Shown piece after piece: positions 1 through 9,061 of a stretch of DNA of 51,008 nt. The stretch is from positions 1 through 51,008 of the forward strand of contig CALLCO010000116.1 of NCBI GenBank assembly GCA_937998695.1, given 5' to 3'. Numbering within the stretch: the stretch's first letter is position 1; each line of letters begins with the position of its first letter. The DNA comes from Candidatus Ozemibacteraceae bacterium. Its GTDB lineage: Bacteria > Muiribacteriota > Ozemobacteria > Ozemobacterales > Ozemobacteraceae. The position numbers and the translations under genes are program-made. The notes below the pieces were generated by a model that saw only the letters and a list, made by a program, of their open reading frames with translations, was not told the origin of the DNA and did no database searches.

Positions 1-1
1 G

Positions 2-586
2 GCCCCCTCCGGGCCGGCCGCGGGGGAAGAAGTCGCGGCCAGCGGCCCGGCCACGGCCGGGGCGTGGGTGGTGGTCGCCCGGCTCGGCAAGGTCGTGGGC
101 CTGGAAGGGCTGGTCCGCCTCTTCCCCTACACCGACCATCCGGAGCGGTTCCAGCCGGGAGCCCGGCTGTTCCTGCGCCGGCCCTCCCAGAGCGAGCCGC
201 CCCGCGAGGTGCGCCTTGACGAGGTGCGGGAATCGGTCGACGGGAACCTGGTGACCGTCCGGCTCGTCGGGGTCACCACCCCCGAAGAGGCTCGCCCCCT
301 CACCGGGTCCGAACTGGTCATCCCGGCCAGTGAGCGGGTGCCGCCGCCGCCTGGGGCCTACTACGCCGACGAGCTGATGGGGCTTACCGTCCTGTCCCCC
401 GCGGGCGATCCGGTCGGCCGGGTGACCGATTTCGACCCGGATGTCCCCTCTCCCTATCTGACCATCCAGACGGACGCCCACGGCGAAGTACTGATCCCCT
501 TCCGCAAGGTGTTCGTCGGCGAGATCTCCCGGGAGGCCCGCACCCTGCGGTTGCGCGAGCCTCTCGAGATCCACGTGCCACGGTGA
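2..586 (+). CDS. rimM: Ribosome maturation factor RimM (5' end may lie outside the window)
   Basis: RimM helps 30S subunit assembly by binding ribosomal protein S19. The N-terminal RimM barrel begins near VVVARLGKVVGLEG and is followed by a PRC-barrel domain (about residues 97-170 counted from the internal GTG at 68, beginning YYADELMGL). The frame stays open to the left edge of the window. Translation may start at the GTG at 68, which lacks an obvious ribosome binding site, or further upstream; the Ala/Gly-rich residues before 68 could be an N-terminal extension. The gene sits 4 bases before trmD and then rplS, the classic order. Family assignment is secure; the start is not. Confidence 0.88.
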   Translation, partial: APSGPAAGEEVAASGPATAGAWVVVARLGKVVGLEGLVRLFPYTDHPERFQPGARLFLRRPSQSEPPREVRLDEVRESVDGNLVTVRLVGVTTPEEARPLTGSELVIPASERVPPPPGAYYADELMGLTVLSPAGDPVGRVTDFDPDVPSPYLTIQTDAHGEVLIPFRKVFVGEISREARTLRLREPLEIHVPR

Positions 587-590
587 TCCC

Positions 591-1346
591 ATGCGCATCG
601 ATATCCTGACCCTGCTGCCCGCGACGTTCGCGGGGGTGTTCGACGAGAGCATCCTCGGGGCCGCCCGGCGCAGCGGGTTGATCGACGTGCGGGTCCACCC
701 CTTCCGCGACTATGGAGAGGGGCGCCACCGCACCGTCGACGATGCACCCTTCGGCGGTGGGCCTGGCATGGTCCTCAAACCGGGGCCCTTGGCTGCCGCC
801 CTGACCGCCCTGCGGCAGGATGGCTTGCCCGCCCCGGTCATCGGGCTCATGCCCCAGGGCCTCCCCTTCGACCAGACCATGGCCCGTGAACTGGCCCGTC
901 TGCCGCGGGTGATCCTGGTCTGCGGGCGATACGAAGGGTTCGACGAGCGCATCCTTCCTGAGTTCGACCTGCAGATCTCGATCGGCGACTATGTGCTGAC
1001 CGGGGGTGAGTTCCCCGCGATGGTCGTCGTCGACGCCCTGTCCCGTATGATCCCGGGGACCGTCGGCGACCCCGACTCGGTCCGCGAAGACTCCTTCTAC
1101 GATGGCACCCTCGATCATCCGCAGTACACCCGTCCCGCCACCTGGCAGGCCCGCGGCATCCCCGCGGTGCTCCGCGACGGGCACCATTCCCGCATCACCG
1201 ACTGGCGACGCGGCGAGGCCCTCTGGCGCACCGCCGCCCACCGCCCCGACCTGTTCCGGCAGCTCGACCTCGCCCCCCGTGACCGGGCGCTGCTGCAGGA
1301 CGCCCTTTCCCCTCTCACACAATCCAATCCGGACAAAGGAGCCTGA
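591..1346 (+). CDS. trmD: tRNA (guanine-N1)-methyltransferase TrmD
   Basis: TrmD methylates G37 of tRNAs next to the anticodon using S-adenosylmethionine, which prevents +1 frameshifting. The 251 residues match the usual length. The N-terminus [10 protein letters not shown], the [11 protein letters not shown] loop (about residues 49-59), the knot segments [11 protein letters not shown] and [10 protein letters not shown], and the C-terminal HPQYTRP all fit the SPOUT/TrmD family. The ATG at 591 follows rimM by 4 bases, and the gene ends two bases before rplS, so the three are almost certainly co-transcribed. Confidence 0.97.
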   Translation: MRIDILTLLPATFAGVFDESILGAARRSGLIDVRVHPFRDYGEGRHRTVDDAPFGGGPGMVLKPGPLAAALTALRQDGLPAPVIGLMPQGLPFDQTMARELARLPRVILVCGRYEGFDERILPEFDLQISIGDYVLTGGEFPAMVVVDALSRMIPGTVGDPDSVREDSFYDGTLDHPQYTRPATWQARGIPAVLRDGHHSRITDWRRGEALWRTAAHRPDLFRQLDLAPRDRALLQDALSPLTQSNPDKGA

Positions 1347-1348
1347 AT

Positions 1349-1720
1349 ATGAACCCCATCGTCGAAAGCATCGAACGCGGCTACATGAAGAACAAAAAGG
1401 ATATCCCCGAATTCCGCCCGGGCGATACCCTCCGCGTGGCCATCAAGGTTCGCGAAGGTGAAAAAGAGCGCCTGCAGAACTTCGAGGGCGTCGTCATCGC
1501 CAAGCGGTATGCCGGCCTGCGCGAGAACTTCACCATCCGCAAGATCTCCTACGGCGTCGGCGTCGAGCGCACCTTCATGATCCACTCGCCCAACCTCGCC
1601 GAGATCGCCGTCCTGCGCCGCGGCAAGGTGGCCCGCGCCAAGCTGTACTACCTGCGCGACCGCGTTGGCAAAAAGACCCGGGTCAAGGACAAGTTCCAGG
1701 TCACCAAACCGGCCCAATAA
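1349..1720 (+). CDS. rplS: 50S ribosomal protein L19
   Basis: L19 sits at the 30S-50S interface. The 123-residue product has the family core: a short N-terminal helix, FRPGDTLRV (about residues 25-33), the EGVVIAKR strand and a basic C-terminus ([20 protein letters not shown]). An AAAGGAGC ribosome binding site ends a few bases before the ATG at 1349. The trmD-rplS order is the common bacterial arrangement. Confidence 0.97.
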   Translation: MNPIVESIERGYMKNKKDIPEFRPGDTLRVAIKVREGEKERLQNFEGVVIAKRYAGLRENFTIRKISYGVGVERTFMIHSPNLAEIAVLRRGKVARAKLYYLRDRVGKKTRVKDKFQVTKPAQ

Positions 1721-1726
1721 CCGGAC

Positions 1727-2737
1727 TTGGATCCCACTCCCGTCGTTTCGTCCGAGCCCCGCGACAGTCCCGTCTTCTTCCGGGAGGTCACCCTCCGGGT
1801 CGGGCAGGGCACCGCCGTCGCCCTCGACAACCTCGACCCGGAGGAAGTGCTCGCCGAGCCCGTCGTGCACCTGGCCGGCAGCCTGGGCGGGCGTTTGCCC
1901 GACGGCCTCGAAGTGCGTCTGCGCCAGACCCTGCGGGGGCGGCGCACGTTTGACGTCCCGCTTGAATCGCCGGCCCGGGGCAAGTTCAACGGTCGCATTC
2001 AGTTGCGCAACGGGCTGAACGAGTTCTGGCTGCGAGCCGCCCGGCCCGGCGGCGAGATCGTCCAGGAGCGGGTGTTCGGCATCAGCTACAAATCCTCGTT
2101 CCGCGAGTGGAACGAGACGATCTTCATTGCCTTCGTGCTGGCCCTGATCATCCGCAGTCTCGTCGTGCAGGCCTTCTGGATCCCGACGGGGAGCATGGAG
2201 CCGACGCTGTTCGGGGAGAAGCACGACCCCCAGACGAAGGAACTCACCCGCTCGGGCGACCGCATCCTGGTCAACCGCTTCGCCTACGTGGCCGACCTGT
2301 CGCTGGATGGCCGGATTCCCTTCGGCCCCCGGATCTGGCTCGCCCCACCGCGGCGCGGGGACATCATCGTCTTCAAGTTTCCCGATCCCGACCCGAAGGC
2401 GCCCGCCCGCGATTTCATCAAGCGGGTGATCGGGCTGCCCGGCGACGAAGTCCGCATCGTCGACGGCACCGTCTTCATCAACGGGACCGCCCTGAAAGAG
2501 CCCTACATCGCCGAGCCCCCCTGGCAGGACTACTCGACCACGGTGCCCATGGACAGCCTGTTCGTCCTGGGCGACAACCGGAACAACAGCGCCGACAGCC
2601 GGTTCTGGGGTCCCATGCCCCTGGCCAACCTGAAAGGCCAGGCGGTGCTGATCTACTCGCCGTTGAAGCGCATCCGGCCCATCCGCAGTCACCCGCACCC
2701 CGCTCTGGCCGCGCCGCCGCCCCTGTCCGGGTCGTGA
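1727..2737 (+). CDS. lepB: Signal peptidase I with an N-terminal extension
   Basis: Type I signal peptidases cleave signal peptides from exported proteins at the outer face of the inner membrane. A single transmembrane helix (about 130-150) precedes the catalytic serine in PTGSMEPT (S156). The lysine base is in RDFIKRVIGLPGDEV (K232), and the conserved GDNRNNSADSRFWG box lies at 282-295. The roughly 120 residues before the helix are not part of the usual enzyme and look beta-rich. The TTG at 1727 is the only start near rplS and has a poor ribosome binding site, so the true start could be further in, for example the GTG near 1848. Placement between rplS and rbgA is common. Confidence 0.9.
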   Translation: MDPTPVVSSEPRDSPVFFREVTLRVGQGTAVALDNLDPEEVLAEPVVHLAGSLGGRLPDGLEVRLRQTLRGRRTFDVPLESPARGKFNGRIQLRNGLNEFWLRAARPGGEIVQERVFGISYKSSFREWNETIFIAFVLALIIRSLVVQAFWIPTGSMEPTLFGEKHDPQTKELTRSGDRILVNRFAYVADLSLDGRIPFGPRIWLAPPRRGDIIVFKFPDPDPKAPARDFIKRVIGLPGDEVRIVDGTVFINGTALKEPYIAEPPWQDYSTTVPMDSLFVLGDNRNNSADSRFWGPMPLANLKGQAVLIYSPLKRIRPIRSHPHPALAAPPPLSGS

Positions 2738-2805
2738 CCGCGCCAGCCTCTGGCCCGACCGACACGAGGTCGGAAGTGCCCCCTGGCCGCCCGGGAGGGC
2801 GGCGC

Positions 2806-2828
2806 GCACCGCGTGTTGCGCGCGGTGC
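2806..2828 (+). other. GC-rich stem-loop between lepB and rbgA
   Basis: The 105-base gap between lepB and rbgA contains a perfect 8-bp inverted repeat, GCACCGCG (2806-2813) and CGCGGTGC (2821-2828), with a 7-base loop. No T-run follows, so a factor-independent terminator is unlikely. It may be an mRNA stability or attenuation element, or chance in GC-rich DNA. Confidence 0.3.
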
Positions 2829-2843
2829 AGGAAGGTCTTCCCG

Positions 2844-3737
2844 ATGAGCAGTACGGGACGGCGTGACCTGCCGGGCCACATCCGCAAGGCGTTCCGGTCG
2901 ATCGAGCGTTTCCTGCCCGTCGTCGACGTGGTGATCGAATTGCTCGACGCCCGGATGCCGTTCTCATCGCGCCTGCCCGGCCTCGTGGCCCGCCTGGGCA
3001 AGCGGTCGGTGGTGGTGCTGGGCAAGGCCGACCTGGCCGACCCGGACGAGACCAGGCGGTGGATCCGGCGCTTCGAGCAGGAAGGGGAGACATGCGTGGC
3101 CCTCGACGCGCGGCAGCCCGGACTGGTGAAGCGGTTGACCGCCGCCATCCGCGAGGTGGCGGCCGGGGCCCGTCCACCCGCCGGGCGGACGGTGCGGCGC
3201 CTGCTGGTGATCGGCATTCCCAATGTGGGCAAATCGACCCTGATCAATGCCCTGGCCGGCCGGCGGGCGGCGCGGGTCGCCAACCTGCCAGGGGTCACGC
3301 GGCATATCCAGTGGGTGAAGATCCCCGGCCACCTGGAGCTCCTTGACCTCCCCGGTATTCTGGACTATCGTCTCCTGAAGATGGGTGAGACCCTGCGACT
3401 GATCAACACTGTCCCCGGCCCCACCGAGGACCCCGAGGCGAGTGCCCGCCACCTGTTCGACCTGCTGCAGGCGACCGGTCTGGCCGCTTCCTTGCCCGAC
3501 CTCGGCGCGGAGAAGACGGACCGGTTCGCAACCTTCCTGGAGGCCTACGCCACCCACCGGAACTTCCTGGTGGCCGGCGGACAACCCGACCGGCGGCGGG
3601 CGGGGGCCGACCTGGTCCGGCGGTTCCAGGCCGGCGGCTTCGGTCGTCTCACCATCGAGCGGGCCGATCGCGAGTATGCCCATCCGGCGGATGAGCTGGC
3701 GGATGAGCCCGCGGACGAGCCGGGGAACCGCCCATGA
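2844..3737 (+). CDS. rbgA: Circularly permuted GTPase, YlqF/RbgA family
   Basis: RbgA is a GTPase for late 50S maturation. The motifs appear in permuted order, as the family requires: G5-like LLDAR (33-37), G4 position VLGKAD (58-63), G1 GIPNVGKST (124-132) and G3 DLPG (168-171), then a helical C-terminal domain. The G4 motif reads GKAD where NKxD is expected; this is unusual and could alter nucleotide specificity. The C-terminus ends in a short acidic repeat (ADELADEPADEP). The ATG at 2844 has GGAAGG upstream. The neighbours rplS and lepB fit the usual ribosome-biogenesis cluster. Confidence 0.9.
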   Translation: MSSTGRRDLPGHIRKAFRSIERFLPVVDVVIELLDARMPFSSRLPGLVARLGKRSVVVLGKADLADPDETRRWIRRFEQEGETCVALDARQPGLVKRLTAAIREVAAGARPPAGRTVRRLLVIGIPNVGKSTLINALAGRRAARVANLPGVTRHIQWVKIPGHLELLDLPGILDYRLLKMGETLRLINTVPGPTEDPEASARHLFDLLQATGLAASLPDLGAEKTDRFATFLEAYATHRNFLVAGGQPDRRRAGADLVRRFQAGGFGRLTIERADREYAHPADELADEPADEPGNRP

Positions 3738-3753
3738 CAGGACGCCGCGGCGC

Positions 3754-4758
3754 ATGACCACCAACGAACAGACCTACGATCTGCCGGAAGAGGTCGCCCG
3801 GCGCTTGTTTGGCATCGGTCAGGGGCGTGGCCTCGAGCTGATCCGGCAATTGCCGCAGGTGACGGCCCGGGCCCGGGGCAATTGCCTGGTCGTCAAAGGG
3901 CCGGTCGAGCAGCTGGCGGTGGTGGGCCGGTTCCTCGAGGCGTTGTCCCGGCGCCTCGAGGGAGGGGGCGAATTCGACCAGGCCGACCTGCAACGGCTGT
4001 TCCAGGAGTTTACTGCGGGGAACGGCCCCGCTCCGGTGACGGAGCGGTCGCCGCGCGAGGCCCCGTATGACGAACTGCTGGTCACCCACAGCGGGCGTTC
4101 GGTCCGGCCCAAGACCGCCGCCCAGCAGGCCTACGTTGAAGCCATGCGGCGTCACCTGGTCTCGGTGGCGATCGGCCCGGCCGGTACCGGCAAGACCTAT
4201 CTGGCCATCGCCATGGCGGTGCGGGCCCTGCGGGACAAGCAGGTCAGCCGGGTGATCCTGTCGCGTCCGACCATCGAGGCGGGGGAAAAACTGGGCTACC
4301 TGCCGGGCGACCTGCTCGAGAAGGTCGATCCCCATTTCCGGCCTCTGTACGACGCCCTGCAGGAATTTCTCGGGGTGTCGCGATTCCAGCAATATCTGCG
4401 GCAGGGCATCCTCGAGATCACCCCCCTGGGGTTCATGCGCGGCCGCACCTTCAACGAGGCGTTCATCGTGCTCGACGAGGCACAGAACACCACCGTCAAG
4501 CAGATGCGCATGTTCCTGACCCGGATGGGGTTCGGCTCGCGGGTGGTGGTGACGGGGGACCGCACCCAGATCGACCTGCCTTCCCCCCGCGATTCGGCGC
4601 TCCTGACCTTGCGCAAGGTGCTGGGCGAGGTCGAGGATGTCTCGTTCATCGACCTGTCGGCTCGCGACGTGATCCGGCACGAATTGGTCAAGAAGATCAT
4701 CCGGGCCTACGAGTCGTTCTTCCATGAGTCCGAGAGTGAGGAGCCCGCGTCGTCGTGA
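3754..4758 (+). CDS. phoH: PhoH-like ATPase
   Basis: PhoH-family P-loop ATPases are probable RNA-associated helicase-like proteins encoded beside ybeY. The 334-residue product has an N-terminal KH-like region, then the PhoH core with Walker A GPAGTGKTYL, SRPTIEAGEKLGYLPGD, Walker B VLDEAQN and VVTGDRTQID. I chose the ATG at 3754 because the protein then begins where the family normally does; a longer reading upstream overlaps rbgA. The stop overlaps the GTG start of the next gene (GTGA), indicating translational coupling with pgpH. Confidence 0.94.
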   Translation: MTTNEQTYDLPEEVARRLFGIGQGRGLELIRQLPQVTARARGNCLVVKGPVEQLAVVGRFLEALSRRLEGGGEFDQADLQRLFQEFTAGNGPAPVTERSPREAPYDELLVTHSGRSVRPKTAAQQAYVEAMRRHLVSVAIGPAGTGKTYLAIAMAVRALRDKQVSRVILSRPTIEAGEKLGYLPGDLLEKVDPHFRPLYDALQEFLGVSRFQQYLRQGILEITPLGFMRGRTFNEAFIVLDEAQNTTVKQMRMFLTRMGFGSRVVVTGDRTQIDLPSPRDSALLTLRKVLGEVEDVSFIDLSARDVIRHELVKKIIRAYESFFHESESEEPASS

Positions 4759-6956
4759 CCGAACCCACCTCCCCCGTGATGTTTTCCACGTATCTCTCCT
4801 GGCTCGACATCCCCGTCAAACGCCAGCGGACCTTCCTGCTCCAACTGGCGGGTTTTTCCGCCGTGGTGGTGTTGATTTTGCTGATCGACTTCTCGTCGTT
4901 CAGTGCCGACGTCGAGGAAGGCAAGGAATCCCCCAAGACGATCCTGTGTCCGCGCTCGATCTCGTTCATCGACGAGAAGAAGACGCAGGAACTGCGGCGC
5001 TCGGCGGAGGAAAAGATCGAACCGATGATCACTCACCTCGAGCATGCCGAGACCGAAGTGGTGGTCAAGCTCGAGCGATTCCTCGAGGAAGCCACCCTGT
5101 TTTACCATGCCCTCCGTGAGCAACCCGAAGCTGCCGAAGGGGCGATCGCCTCCTATTTCCCCAATGAACGCCTCCTGGAGCCAGATGGGTTGCGCGATCT
5201 GGTGGCCCTGACCCCATTGGAGTTCGACCGGCTGAAACGTTCGGCGGTCCAGATCCTGCGCAACTTTTCGCAGGAGGTCATCACCGCCCGTACCATCGAG
5301 CTGGTCCGGGGGAAGGTCGCCAACAGCACCAAGTCGCTTCCGGGGTCGTTCCGGTTTCGGCAGTTGATCGCCGATGTCGTCAAAAACGCCCTGTCGATCA
5401 ACGCCATCGAAGACGAGAAACAGACCCGCCAGTTGCGGGAAGCCGCGTCGCGCGCGGTGGCGCCCGTCATGCGGAGTTTCGCCAAGGGGCAGAAGATCCT
5501 CGAGAAGGGGGTCATCGTCACCGCCGATGACCTCTACGTGCTGCGCACCATCGAGAACCAGATCCACAAGAACCGGGTGCTGGCCCTGGCCGGCAACCTG
5601 CTGCTGGCCTCCCTGCTGGTGGTCATCTCGCTGGCCTACCTGCGGCTGTCGCGCCCGCAGATCCTCAAAGAGGCCGAGCTGTTCCGGTTGATCGGGGGGC
5701 TGTGGCTGGCCGCCATCCTCCTGGGGAAGGTCGTCTACTCGTTCGGGGATGCCTACGACCAGCCCACCCTGGCCATCCTGCTGACGCCCCTGCCCTCCAT
5801 CGGCATCCTGATGGCCATCCTGCTCGATTTCCAGGTGGCGATGTTCAATCAGTTGCTGTTGGGCCTGCTGATGTTCCTGGTCGCCCAGGCCAATGCCCGG
5901 TTCGCCATCGTCAGCCTGCTCGGCGGGGTGATCGGCATCCTCGCCTGGCGCACCTCGGCTCGCGATGCCACCATGCGCAGCACGGTGGGCTGGTCCGGCG
6001 TCAAGGTCGGGATCGGCAACAGCGTCGCCCTGCTGGGTCTGCTGCTGCTCGATGCCGAGAGTTTTTCGTTCATGAAGGTGCGTGAGATCCTCGAACTGGT
6101 TGGGTTCGGCTTCGGGAACGGCATCCTGTCGGGCATCCTGACGAATGGCGCCCTGCCCTACATCGAAAGTTTCTTCGCCCTGGCCACCAGTTCGCGCCTC
6201 CTCGAACTGGCCGACCTGTCGCAACCCCTGATCAAACGGCTGGCCGAAGAGGCCCCGGGCACCTATCAGCACAGCATCATCGTGGGCAACCTGTCCGAGG
6301 CCGCCGCCAATGAGATCGGGGCTGATGCCTTGCTGGCCAAGATCGGCGGGTATTTCCACGATATCGGCAAGCTGAAGCGGCCGGCCTATTTCGTCGAAAA
6401 CCAGACCAGCGGCAACCGCCACGATCAGGTGACGCCGTATATGTCCAGCCTCATCCTGGTCGGCCACATCCGGGATGGCCTCGACCTGGGCAAGGAATAC
6501 GGGCTTCCCGAGCGGGTGCTGTCGCTGATCACCCAGCACCACGGCACCACCCTGATCTCCTATTTCTATGAACAGGCCAAGACCGATACTGACGGACAGA
6601 AGGTCAACGAGGAGCGGTTCCGGTATCCCGGGCCCAAACCCCAGACCAAGGAGGCGGCCATCGTCATGTTGGCCGACTCGGTCGAAGCCGCTTCGCGCAC
6701 GCTGACCCAGCCGACCCACAGTCGCATCGAGGGGCTGGTCGAAAAGATCATCCAGAACAAGTTCAGCGACGAAAACCAGCTCGACGAGAGCGATCTCACC
6801 CTCAAGGACATCGAGCGGATCCAGCAGACCTTTGTCAGGGTGTTGTCTTCCATGTATCATGGAAGAATCGACTACCCAGGGAAACTCTCCAACCAGCCCA
6901 AGGGAGGATCAGATGGAAGTCCTCATCAACAACCGCCAAAAGAAGATCCGGCTTAA
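4755..6956 (+). CDS. pgpH: PgpH-type 7TM-HD phosphodiesterase (likely cyclic-di-AMP)
   Basis: PgpH proteins hydrolyse cyclic di-AMP. The product has an N-terminal membrane helix (about 28-46), a long extracytoplasmic 7TMR-HDED domain (about 50-275), a bundle of about seven helices (about 280-480) and a cytosolic HD domain. HD metal ligands are visible: YQHSIIVGN (H506), FHDIGK (H535/D536) and TQHHGTTL (H595/H596). The 733-residue length fits the family. Start is GTG overlapping the phoH stop. Substrate is inferred from family membership; no diadenylate cyclase lies in the window. Confidence 0.93.
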   Translation: MTEPTSPVMFSTYLSWLDIPVKRQRTFLLQLAGFSAVVVLILLIDFSSFSADVEEGKESPKTILCPRSISFIDEKKTQELRRSAEEKIEPMITHLEHAETEVVVKLERFLEEATLFYHALREQPEAAEGAIASYFPNERLLEPDGLRDLVALTPLEFDRLKRSAVQILRNFSQEVITARTIELVRGKVANSTKSLPGSFRFRQLIADVVKNALSINAIEDEKQTRQLREAASRAVAPVMRSFAKGQKILEKGVIVTADDLYVLRTIENQIHKNRVLALAGNLLLASLLVVISLAYLRLSRPQILKEAELFRLIGGLWLAAILLGKVVYSFGDAYDQPTLAILLTPLPSIGILMAILLDFQVAMFNQLLLGLLMFLVAQANARFAIVSLLGGVIGILAWRTSARDATMRSTVGWSGVKVGIGNSVALLGLLLLDAESFSFMKVREILELVGFGFGNGILSGILTNGALPYIESFFALATSSRLLELADLSQPLIKRLAEEAPGTYQHSIIVGNLSEAAANEIGADALLAKIGGYFHDIGKLKRPAYFVENQTSGNRHDQVTPYMSSLILVGHIRDGLDLGKEYGLPERVLSLITQHHGTTLISYFYEQAKTDTDGQKVNEERFRYPGPKPQTKEAAIVMLADSVEAASRTLTQPTHSRIEGLVEKIIQNKFSDENQLDESDLTLKDIERIQQTFVRVLSSMYHGRIDYPGKLSNQPKGGSDGSPHQQPPKEDPA

Positions 6957-7530
6957 CACGCATCGGATCCGCCTCATTGCCGAGGAGATCATGCGGTTCG
7001 AGGGCCTCCCGGACAAGGCCGAGCTGTCGCTGGTCTTCTGCGACGATGACTTCATCCAGAAACTCAACCACCAGCATCTCGGGAAGGATGAGCCCACCGA
7101 CGTCCTGTCCTTTCCCCTTGACGAGGACGAGTTCGACCACGGCGACCGCCTGATCGGCGACATCGTCATCAGCGTCGAGACCGCCTGCCGGCAGGCCCGA
7201 AAGCTGCGTCATTCGGTGGGCCTGGAGATCATCTTTCTCTTGATCCATGGTTTGCTGCACCTGAACAAGTATGACCATCAGCGCCGGGAAGACCTCAAAC
7301 GGATGCGCGACCGGGAGATGACCATCTTCTCGCATCTCGGCGAAAAGAAGATGCTAAAAGGGATCGAAGCCGGTCGCCACGTCCCGCTCATCGCCCGCTC
7401 CCAGCGCCCGGCGGCGACCAGCCCCCGGAAGACGGGGGAAAGTCGTCCCCGTGAGGGCGGGCGATTCCCTGGCGATCTCGCCCGGACGTCCGGGCCGCGG
7501 CCTCGCAAAACCTCCCGCACCGAGAATTGA
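6913..7530 (+). CDS. ybeY: Endoribonuclease YbeY with a basic C-terminal tail
   Basis: YbeY is a zinc-dependent RNase involved in 16S rRNA maturation and rRNA quality control. The metal site reads HGLLHLNKYDH, with the three histidines spaced as in the family; the usual Gly before YDH is Lys. TDVLSFPLDE and LIGDIVIS are also typical. The ATG at 6913 is preceded by AGGGAGGA and overlaps the end of pgpH by 44 bases. The conserved domain ends near residue 145, but the frame runs to 205 residues with an Arg/Pro/Gly-rich tail not seen in ordinary YbeY. Confidence 0.92.
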   Translation: MEVLINNRQKKIRLNTHRIRLIAEEIMRFEGLPDKAELSLVFCDDDFIQKLNHQHLGKDEPTDVLSFPLDEDEFDHGDRLIGDIVISVETACRQARKLRHSVGLEIIFLLIHGLLHLNKYDHQRREDLKRMRDREMTIFSHLGEKKMLKGIEAGRHVPLIARSQRPAATSPRKTGESRPREGGRFPGDLARTSGPRPRKTSRTEN

Positions 7531-7684
7531 CCCGCGCCATGGGGCAACGACCGCAGATTCCGACCCACCACCCGCCCGTCCGGGAAGGCACCCGCCGGAC
7601 CACCCGGCGGTCGCGCTGCCCTCGCCCGGACGACCCCTTCCCAGGACGGCGGACTGAGCGCGCCGCCGGGGAGGCCACCTGACC

Positions 7685-9010
7685 ATGGATACCGTGGTCC
7701 AAGGCGTGGTCTTCCTGTTCCTGCTCTGTTGCTCGGCCTTCATGTCGGCCAGCGAGACGGCGTTTTTCTCGCTGTCCCCCCTCCGGTTGCGCAAGCAGGA
7801 AGACGAAGGCGACGTGGCGGCCACCGAGATCCTGGGGGTGCTGGCTGACAAGCAGACCATGCTGACCACGGTGCTACTGGGCAACACCTTCGTCAACGTG
7901 GCGGCGACCGCCATGGCCACGCATTTCCTGCTCGACTGGCTGCCCGGTCTGACCGGGGCGACTCCCGGCGGCTGGCTGGCTTCCCCCCAGGTGGCGGTCG
8001 CCATCGCTTCGGTGGTGATGACCACCATCCTGCTCCTGTGTGGCGAGATCACGCCCAAGGTGGTGGCCCTCTACAACGCCCCCGGGTTCGCACGCCTGGC
8101 GGTGAAGCCGATCCGTCTGCTGATGTTCCTGCTGTCGCCCGTGACCAGGATGGTCCTGTGGGTCGTGCGGAGCATGTACCCCGCCTCGGCCGACCTGAAC
8201 CAGAAACTGGGCTCGGCCACCTCGCTCGAGGAAATCGACAGCTACTTCTCGCTGGGCGAAGAGGTTGGCATCATCGAGCGCGACGAGAAAGAAATGATCA
8301 GTTCGGTCTTCGAGTTCGGCGATACCCTGGTGCGCGAAGTGATGGTGCCCCGTCCCGACATCATGGCCGTGCCCCTGACCATGGGTCTCGACGACCTGCT
8401 GAAATTCTTCCGGGACGACGGGCACTCCCGGTTCCCGGTCTATGATGGCTCCCTCGACAAGGTGGTAGGCATTCTCTACGTCAAAGACCTGCTGGTGAAG
8501 CTCGACGAGGTCCGGTCCGGGTTCCAGGTGGCGACCTTGCTCCGGCCGCCCTACTTTGTGCCCGAGACGAAGAAGCTCGACGACCTGTTGCGTGAGTTCC
8601 AGAAGCGCAAGCTCCACATGGCCCTGGTCGTCGACGAGTTCGGCGGCATCTCCGGGTTGGTCACCATCGAGGATCTCCTCGAGGAGATCGTCGGCGAGAT
8701 CGTCGACGAATACGACGCCGACGAGCAGGCGCCTCTGGCCGCCCAGGGCGAAAACACCTGGAGTGTCGATGCCCGGTTCAGCCTGCGCGATCTCGAGACA
8801 GAGCTGGGCATCAAACTCGACTACGAAGACTCCGAGACGGTGGGTGGCTACGTCCTGGAGCGGCTCGGCCGCATTCCGAAGCGCGACGAGCGGGTGGAAG
8901 ACCCGCAGGCCGTGTTCCAGGTCACCGAGATCAAGGGCAACCGGATCCTGCGGGTGAAGGTGACCCGCCGGGCCCTGCCTCCATCGGCCGTGGTGGCGGG
9001 CGAGGAATAG
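7685..9010 (+). CDS. CNNM/CBS-domain transporter, CorC/HlyC type (first copy)
   Basis: Proteins of this type (DUF21/CNNM plus CBS pair plus CorC_HlyC) are implicated in Mg2+/Co2+ export. The N-terminal CNNM domain has four hydrophobic segments and the family signature [15 protein letters not shown], with CGEITPK further on. Two CBS domains follow (about 215-340; [14 protein letters not shown] at their start and [20 protein letters not shown] at the end), then a C-terminal CorC_HlyC domain (about 355-435). At 441 residues it is full length. ATG at 7685 follows GGAGGCC. The older 'hemolysin' label is not supported by anything in the sequence. Confidence 0.92.
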   Translation: MDTVVQGVVFLFLLCCSAFMSASETAFFSLSPLRLRKQEDEGDVAATEILGVLADKQTMLTTVLLGNTFVNVAATAMATHFLLDWLPGLTGATPGGWLASPQVAVAIASVVMTTILLLCGEITPKVVALYNAPGFARLAVKPIRLLMFLLSPVTRMVLWVVRSMYPASADLNQKLGSATSLEEIDSYFSLGEEVGIIERDEKEMISSVFEFGDTLVREVMVPRPDIMAVPLTMGLDDLLKFFRDDGHSRFPVYDGSLDKVVGILYVKDLLVKLDEVRSGFQVATLLRPPYFVPETKKLDDLLREFQKRKLHMALVVDEFGGISGLVTIEDLLEEIVGEIVDEYDADEQAPLAAQGENTWSVDARFSLRDLETELGIKLDYEDSETVGGYVLERLGRIPKRDERVEDPQAVFQVTEIKGNRILRVKVTRRALPPSAVVAGEE

Positions 9011-9061
9011 ACCCGTTTCCATGCGCCTGCCAGGGCCCTGCGGGGCGAGGACCGACGGCCG

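Noticed and set aside
1115-3298. Long open frame on the minus strand (727 codons)
   Set aside because: Antisense to trmD, rplS, lepB and rbgA; low-complexity Arg/Gly/Pro composition and no domain. Common in GC-rich DNA.
4707-6860. Minus-strand frame of 717 codons opposite pgpH
   Set aside because: Complement of a well supported gene, and rich in Gln/Asp/Gly repeats that mirror the sense codons.
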